A stretch of 64,000 bases of DNA from Hypomesus transpacificus. Taxonomy: Eukaryota > Chordata > Actinopteri > Osmeriformes > Osmeridae. Location of the stretch: positions 124,001-188,000 of the forward strand of contig NW_025813761.1 of NCBI RefSeq assembly GCF_021917145.1, given 5' to 3'. The notes under the pieces are model-generated. The model was not told where the DNA came from. It ran no database searches and was given only the letters and a program-made list of their open reading frames with translations. Numbering within the stretch: position 1 is the stretch's first letter; each line of letters opens with the position of its first letter. Below, in pieces: positions 59,644 to 64,000 of the stretch. The position numbers and the translations under genes were made by a program.

Positions 59644-61818
59644 CTCTCTCTCTCTCTCTCTCTCTCTCATTCTCTCGTTCTCTCTCTCTCCCCTCAAGAG
59701 TTCCAGTGAATTGTCCCAGGGATTTTCAGTTTTTGGCCCATGATCCAGATGGAGACCCGGTTCAGTGCAGATTTGCTCTATCTGGGAACCAGGAGTGTGC
59801 TACTTGTTCACTACCAAGCTTTTTTACACTGAAAGTAAGGACCCAAGGAGGACACACCCAGACATTCGAGAAGAATGATCATATTTCAAGTGTAAATCTC
59901 CCATATTAAACATTTAAACTAAATCTTAATCAACGTTATTTTTGTACCCTTCAGTCACCATGTACGCTATCTTACTTGAACACTTCCATCTCGGCTGAAA
60001 ACACGTACGCGGTGCAGATTATGATGGAGGACTTCCCCACTGCGTCTATAACCCTGACCTACAAGGATGGCTCGCAGTCTAACCGGAGTTCCTCCAGCCC
60101 TCTCAGCAAGTTGCCCGTACATTTTGCAGTCAGAGGTAGATATTATCTCCCCTATGTAGGCTACATGTTTGTCTTTAACAGGCTGGGGGATAGGGATGGA
60201 TTTGAGAAAATTAGAAAAATATCCAACCATCGAGTTTGTGGGTGGGTTGTTCCATTTATCAAAGTGTACAACTATGAAGCATGTGAAAGACAGAAGTACA
60301 TCTCAGTATTCATGGCTGCCTTGTGCTCCAGTTGGGGCTGCAGTGCCCTCCTGTGCAGAGGGGGAATATCTCCCCAGGTTCCTGTCCCCGACGCCGGCCT
60401 ACGGAACCCACTTCTACGTTGCTGTCAACAACACACTGGAGATCTCAGTCAGGGCAGAGGCCAATCTTTCCAAGTGAGGAAAATACACTGTAACTCATGT
60501 ATTCACCACTAAGAGGCAGCGTGTACTTTACATCAATCAGTCTGCCTGTCTAGAAATAATCCTACATATCCTTAGTCTAGAATAATACTTATGGGAATGT
60601 GTTGTTGTGGTTTTTTAAGCGTTTCCGAGCTTCTGGTCAGTGGTCCGCACGATTTTATAAAGACCACGACTGCACCTGGACAGTTCACAATAAGATGGAC
60701 ACCAACAGAAGACGACAGACAGGACCATCCTATCTGCTTCGTTTCCCAGGCGCAGGAAGTCGGGTCAGTCTCCATTTTGCTAATTCAAGTGATTCTCTAT
60801 CAGTTCAGTTGTTTTATAATCCGTGATCTATCATTTTAAGTACCAAATTTGAAATAATCTACCATCTGACAAATTTGTTAAATTATTTTACAGCCTCAAA
60901 TATCACTCTGAGCTGCGTTGTGTGATTGTCACCGTTGGAAACCTATATACCACACCTAACCCCGAAGCTACGACACACATTTTAACTACAAACACTTCTT
61001 TTCCTGATGCCACAACTACCACACCGACATTCACAACTACCACACCAACAAATATTACAACCACACCAACAAACACAACTGCCAAACCAGACCCTGAAAC
61101 TACGACACACATTTTCACAACAAACACAACTACTATACCTGACGCCACAACTACCACACCAACATTCACAACTACCACACCAACAAATACTACTACCACA
61201 CCAACAAATACTACTATCACACCAGATCCCGAAACTACAACACACATTTTCACAACAAACACAACTATTATACCTGATGCCACAACTACCACATCAACAT
61301 TCACAACTACCACACCAACATTCACAACTACCACACCAACAAATACTACTACCACACCAACAAATACTATTACCACACCAGACCCCGAAACTACAACACG
61401 CATTTTCACAACAAACACAACTATTATACCTGATGCCACAACTACCACACCAACATTCACAACTACCACACCAACAAATACTACTACCACACCAACAAAC
61501 ACAACTACCACACCAACAAATACTACTACCACACCAACAAACACAACTACCACACCAACAAATACTACTACCACACCAACAAATACTACTACCACACCAA
61601 CAAACCCAACTACCACACCAGACCCCGAAACTACGACACACATTTTCACAACAAACACAACTATTATACCTGATGCAACAACTACCACATTAACATTCAC
61701 AATTACCACACCAACAACTACAATTACCACACCAACAAACACAGCTACCACACCAACACATACGACTACTTTGATTATTTGTATTACTTGTATTATTGTT
61801 TTCATTGATTTTATGTAA
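58318..61818 (+). CDS. Secreted or membrane-attached mucin-like protein, unnamed fish family
   Basis: Eight exons: 58318-58440, 58980-59179, 59303-59440, 59699-59834, 59955-60135, 60332-60473, 60620-60763, 60894-61818. Total 1989 nt, 662 aa, in frame throughout. Signal peptide MSVSTILLPLLLLLSGSSAS. The Cys-containing ectodomain (about 21-365) starts HFHGGTMTFNPKGVNADGS and includes GISWRLRTTVDLGVRSDTG, VPVNCPRDFQFLAHDPDGDP, CRFALSGNQECATC and LRCVIVTVG. This resembles uncharacterised multicopy proteins I recall from fish genomes, but I can name no function. The last exon adds about 290 residues of Thr/Pro repeats (TTPTNTT, PDPETTTHIFTTNT), a likely O-glycosylated stalk, then a hydrophobic end LIICITCIIVFIDFM. 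That end suggests a GPI signal or tail anchor and comes from an inserted repeat. The gene is antisense to spart. Confidence 0.75.
58605..58795 (+). repeat. Fish interspersed repeat, second full copy
   Basis: Same family as 16055-16248 (ACATTTAGTCATTTTTAGCA, GAGGCAAGTAGGGTGAAGTG, CTCAGCCATCTGACTCC). It lies in intron 1 of the mucin-like gene and is followed by a reverse fragment at 58836-58880. Confidence 0.8.
59521..59695 (+). repeat. (TC)n microsatellite in mucin-like gene intron
   Basis: CT-rich simple repeat with CATTCTCTCG interruptions, ending at the acceptor of exon 59699. Confidence 0.9.
61020..61770 (+). repeat. Coding Thr/Pro tandem repeat with higher-order units
   Basis: Basic 21-bp unit encodes TTPTNTT (ACTACCACACCAACAAATAC). 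It is embedded in a longer unit of about 130-190 bp that starts PDPETTTHIFTTNT and contains IIPDATTTTPTFTT, repeated four to five times. Likely length-polymorphic. Confidence 0.9.
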
Positions 61819-62012
61819 AGCACCTTGAACTGCAATTCTTGTAAGAAATGTGCTATAAAATCTTATTTATTACTACCACACCAACAAAACTACTACTTTT
61901 ATTACTTTTTTGTTACTTGTATTATTGTTTTTATTGATTTTATGTAAAGCACCTTGAACAGCAATTCTTGTATGAAATGTGCTATATAAATAAAGTCTTA
62001 TTATTATTATTA
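61772..62012 (+). repeat. Two copies of a retroelement-like 3' end within the Thr/Pro tract
   Basis: Both copies (61772-61876 and about 61888-62012) contain GTATTATTGTTTT(C/T)ATTGA, ATGTAAAGCACCTTGAAC and GAAATGTGCTATA and end in TTATT runs, as do common fish retroelement tails. The first supplies the stop codon of the mucin-like frame. Further Thr/Pro repeat (TACCACACCAACA) follows at 62013-62100 and 62735-62780. Confidence 0.75.
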
Positions 62013-62097
62013 CCACACCAACAAAGACTACTACCACACCAACATTCACAACTACCACACCAACAAATACTACTACCACACCAACATTCACACCTAC

Positions 62098-62732
62098 CAG
62101 TGTTTCCCACACATAGACTTATTTGTGGCGGTGCGCCACAGAATCAACACCGGCCGCCACACATTGCGTTTCGTAAAATATTTTTTTTTTATCGCTATTT
62201 AGGTTAAAACACGCAGCGTATTCGTTCAGCTGCATTTCCTTTCCCCTGCTCTCCCTCCGTCTCTCTGTCACTCATGCGTCTTTCTCACATATGCACGCAG
62301 TCAACAGTCAACAATGCATACATATGCCGTTCTAGTAAGACCGACAGCTATATCAGCGAGCCTTCAGCATTAGTGCCGTAGCTAAAAGTCGAGGAAAGTT
62401 GAGGCTACTTTTCGCTAGGTAGCTTACTCACATTTACATTTAGTCATTTAGCAGACGCTCTTATCCAGAGCGACTTACAGTACTCGAAGTTTCCCCTTCG
62501 TTCTTTTAGTGAGAAGTCTCAAGAGCTAGCTACTTACCCGGCGTCATGGAGCCGACCAGTTAAATAGTTGTTTAGCACTAGCGTTGCTACATCATTCATA
62601 ATGCAGAAATTATATGTTAGTTGTTAATTTTGTGAAGGTGTGAATCATTTTGGATTAATATTTAATGTAACAAATTACAACCCCCCACCCCTCCCGGCCA
62701 CAATTAGATTTCTAATCTGTGGGAAACACTGC
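62098..62732 (+). mobile_element. hAT-like non-autonomous element
   Basis: Starts CAGTGTTTCCCACA and ends TGTGGGAAACACTG. CCTACCA occurs at both junctions. It splits the relic Thr/Pro tract. A fragment of the common fish repeat is nested at 62431-62481. No transposase frame is present. Confidence 0.8.
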
Positions 62733-62781
62733 CTACCATACCAACAAATACTACTACCACACCAGACCCCGAAAGTACAAC

Positions 62782-62865
62782 AGCCATGGTGTCTGGGAAC
62801 ATAAAGATGCCAGAGTTGGCCAGTAGCACTGGGGTCTCCAGGGAAGAGCCAGTCACACACCTGCA
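62782..62865 (-). pseudogene. Broken copy of spart exon 57391-57585
   Basis: Minus-strand similarity to the start of the spart exon (VCDWL) plus the 5' flanking intron up to about 62940. A short deletion replaces GGTTACA-type sequence, shifting the frame, and the copy ends abruptly at CAGCCATGG, where the Thr/Pro relic begins. Confidence 0.8.
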
Positions 62866-62940
62866 TTTACACAAAGAGACACACACTGGAAGTGATTGAG
62901 CGGTGTCCACCAAGAGACTGGAGATTGCAACTCACACACT

Positions 62941-64000
62941 CAACAGCTATCTATGGCAAAGGGGTCAAACCAGAACACAACACATTTAACAAAGAAAATT
63001 GTAAAACACTACCCTCCGACCCCCCGACCCCCCCCCCCCCCCCCCCCTCCCGCCACCATTTTTATGAGACATTCTCAATGTCTGTGCTTGTATTTCAACA
63101 GTCAGCCAGTATGTGTGTGTGATGCTGTGTTCCAGGCAGCAGCCACCAGAGAGGTATTTGGCCTGACCTCTCCCAGGGCCACCCAGAGATTGAGCCTCTG
63201 GCCGTGGACACAACGGAACCGCAGTGTCATCTGTTACTGAGGCATTTGTCCTACTGGGGCAGAGGGCAGGCTGAAAGCACCCCACACACTACCGTATTCA
63301 CAGTGATAAACTGTGTACAAGGCCGACACACACTCAGACTGAGGAGCAGAATCACATTTACATTTAGTCATTTAGCAGACGCTCTTATCCAAAGCGACTT
63401 ACAGTAGATACAGGGACATTCCCTCGAGGCAAGTAGGGTGAGGTGCCTTGCCCAGGGACACAACGTCATTTTTGCACGGCCAAGAATCAAACCGGCAACC
63501 TTCCAATTTATAGCCCGATACCCTAACTGCTGAGCCACCTGTCTTCCAGTGAAGTCACGGGTTGGGTTCAAGTTGCTCCAGACAGCAGCAGTCACTTGAG
63601 TTTTGGCAACAGGCCCTTTGCATTGCCAAGAATTTCAAGCTGTGGTTGAGCAACAAACCAAAATGTGGACAGACTGGTTTTAAAAAGCTCAGCAGGAATC
63701 CATCTTTGGGTGTTCTCTATTGCAACTGTATTGTATAGTCAATTAACAACCCCGACACTCGATTTAGTAGACTCTAGATACCAATTGTGCTTCAATTTCC
63801 AATCCTCAGCCCTCTTAAACTGTACATGTCTCAACTTTTACGGATCAGCCCACCAGGAGCTCCAGAATGGAGAATGCTGATCTATGTGCAGCCCAGATTC
63901 CCCGCTTAATTATTTGTAATTATTTCCACGAGGGCCATGGTCATCTGATTCAAGCTGCGTGGAGGCCACTGTGGTCTCTCTGGACCCCTGCTTTCCACCC
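62941..64000. other. Right end of window, no gene recognised
   Basis: Besides the repeat at 63354-63547 and a poly(C) run near 63030-63047, there is a 107-bp open stretch at 63134-63240 behind a CAG acceptor-like site (AATREVFGLTSPRATQRLSL) that I cannot assign. The missing spart 5' exons are not seen here. Confidence 0.5.
63354..63547 (+). repeat. Fish interspersed repeat, third full copy
   Basis: Same family as 16055-16248 and 58605-58795 (TTTAGTCATTTAGCAGACGC, GAGGCAAGTAGGGTGAGGTG, CTGAGCCACCTGTCTTCC). Confidence 0.8.

Noticed and set aside
60903-61835. 310-codon minus-strand Val/Gly-rich frame
   Set aside because: Antisense shadow of the Thr/Pro repeat exon of the mucin-like gene, which is supported by seven further exons in frame.
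63134-63240. Possible exon (AATREVFGLTSPRATQ...) near the right end
   Set aside because: An acceptor-like CAG is present but there is no recognised family, no partner exon in frame, and it is bounded by repeats; not enough to call.

Overview
The window is vertebrate nuclear DNA, almost certainly from a teleost fish. The genes have GT-AG introns and close homologues in all vertebrates. The DNA between them is full of (CA)n, (GA)n and (TCCC)n-type microsatellites, GC-rich minisatellites, hAT- and Harbinger-like MITEs, and several copies of a repeat of the 'TTTAGTCATTTAGCAGACGC' type that is familiar from fish genomes. I cannot name the species from sequence alone. There is one 100-base run of N (34569-34668).

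The gene content is the block known from human 13q13.3, in a different order. Left to right: supt20h (+; only the C-terminal 497 codons, 369-8874); exosc8 (-; 9953-12532, complete, 277 aa); alg5 (+; 13118-16704, complete, 322 aa, head-to-head with exosc8); smad9 (+; 21414-27282, complete, 468 aa); rfxap (-; 28357-29386, complete, 216 aa); dclk1 (-; 32177-42563, both doublecortin exons and the 3' kinase/C-terminal exons present, most of the kinase missing around the N gap); ccdc169 (-; 46166-50275); spart (-; 54069-57585, six C-terminal exons, the 5' part not in the window); and an unfamiliar secreted, mucin-like gene (+; 58318-61818, 662 aa). The mucin-like gene lies antisense inside what must be a spart intron if spart is intact. 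I derived exon limits by hand from splice sites. In the complete models and in the spart and supt20h fragments, the summed exon lengths are divisible by three.

The genes act in separate housekeeping or signalling processes: SAGA/transcription (supt20h), RNA exosome (exosc8), N-glycan precursor synthesis (alg5), BMP signalling (smad9), MHC-II promoter control (rfxap), microtubule-associated kinase (dclk1) and spartin (spart). They form no operon-like unit. The clearest shared regulation is the roughly 585-bp interval between the exosc8 and alg5 start codons.

The most interesting structures are these. (1) Seven exact-period (55 bp) tandem copies of a CTCF-like motif in the last supt20h intron. 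(2) A dclk1 last exon read in two frames, depending on a 74-nt alternative exon. (3) A mosaic duplication between ccdc169 and spart that contains broken copies of exons from both genes, a hAT MITE with a 61-bp perfect terminal inverted repeat, and a solo-LTR-like insertion. (4) The mucin-like gene, whose hydrophobic C-terminus and stop codon appear to come from an inserted repeat, with a further spart exon copy downstream.
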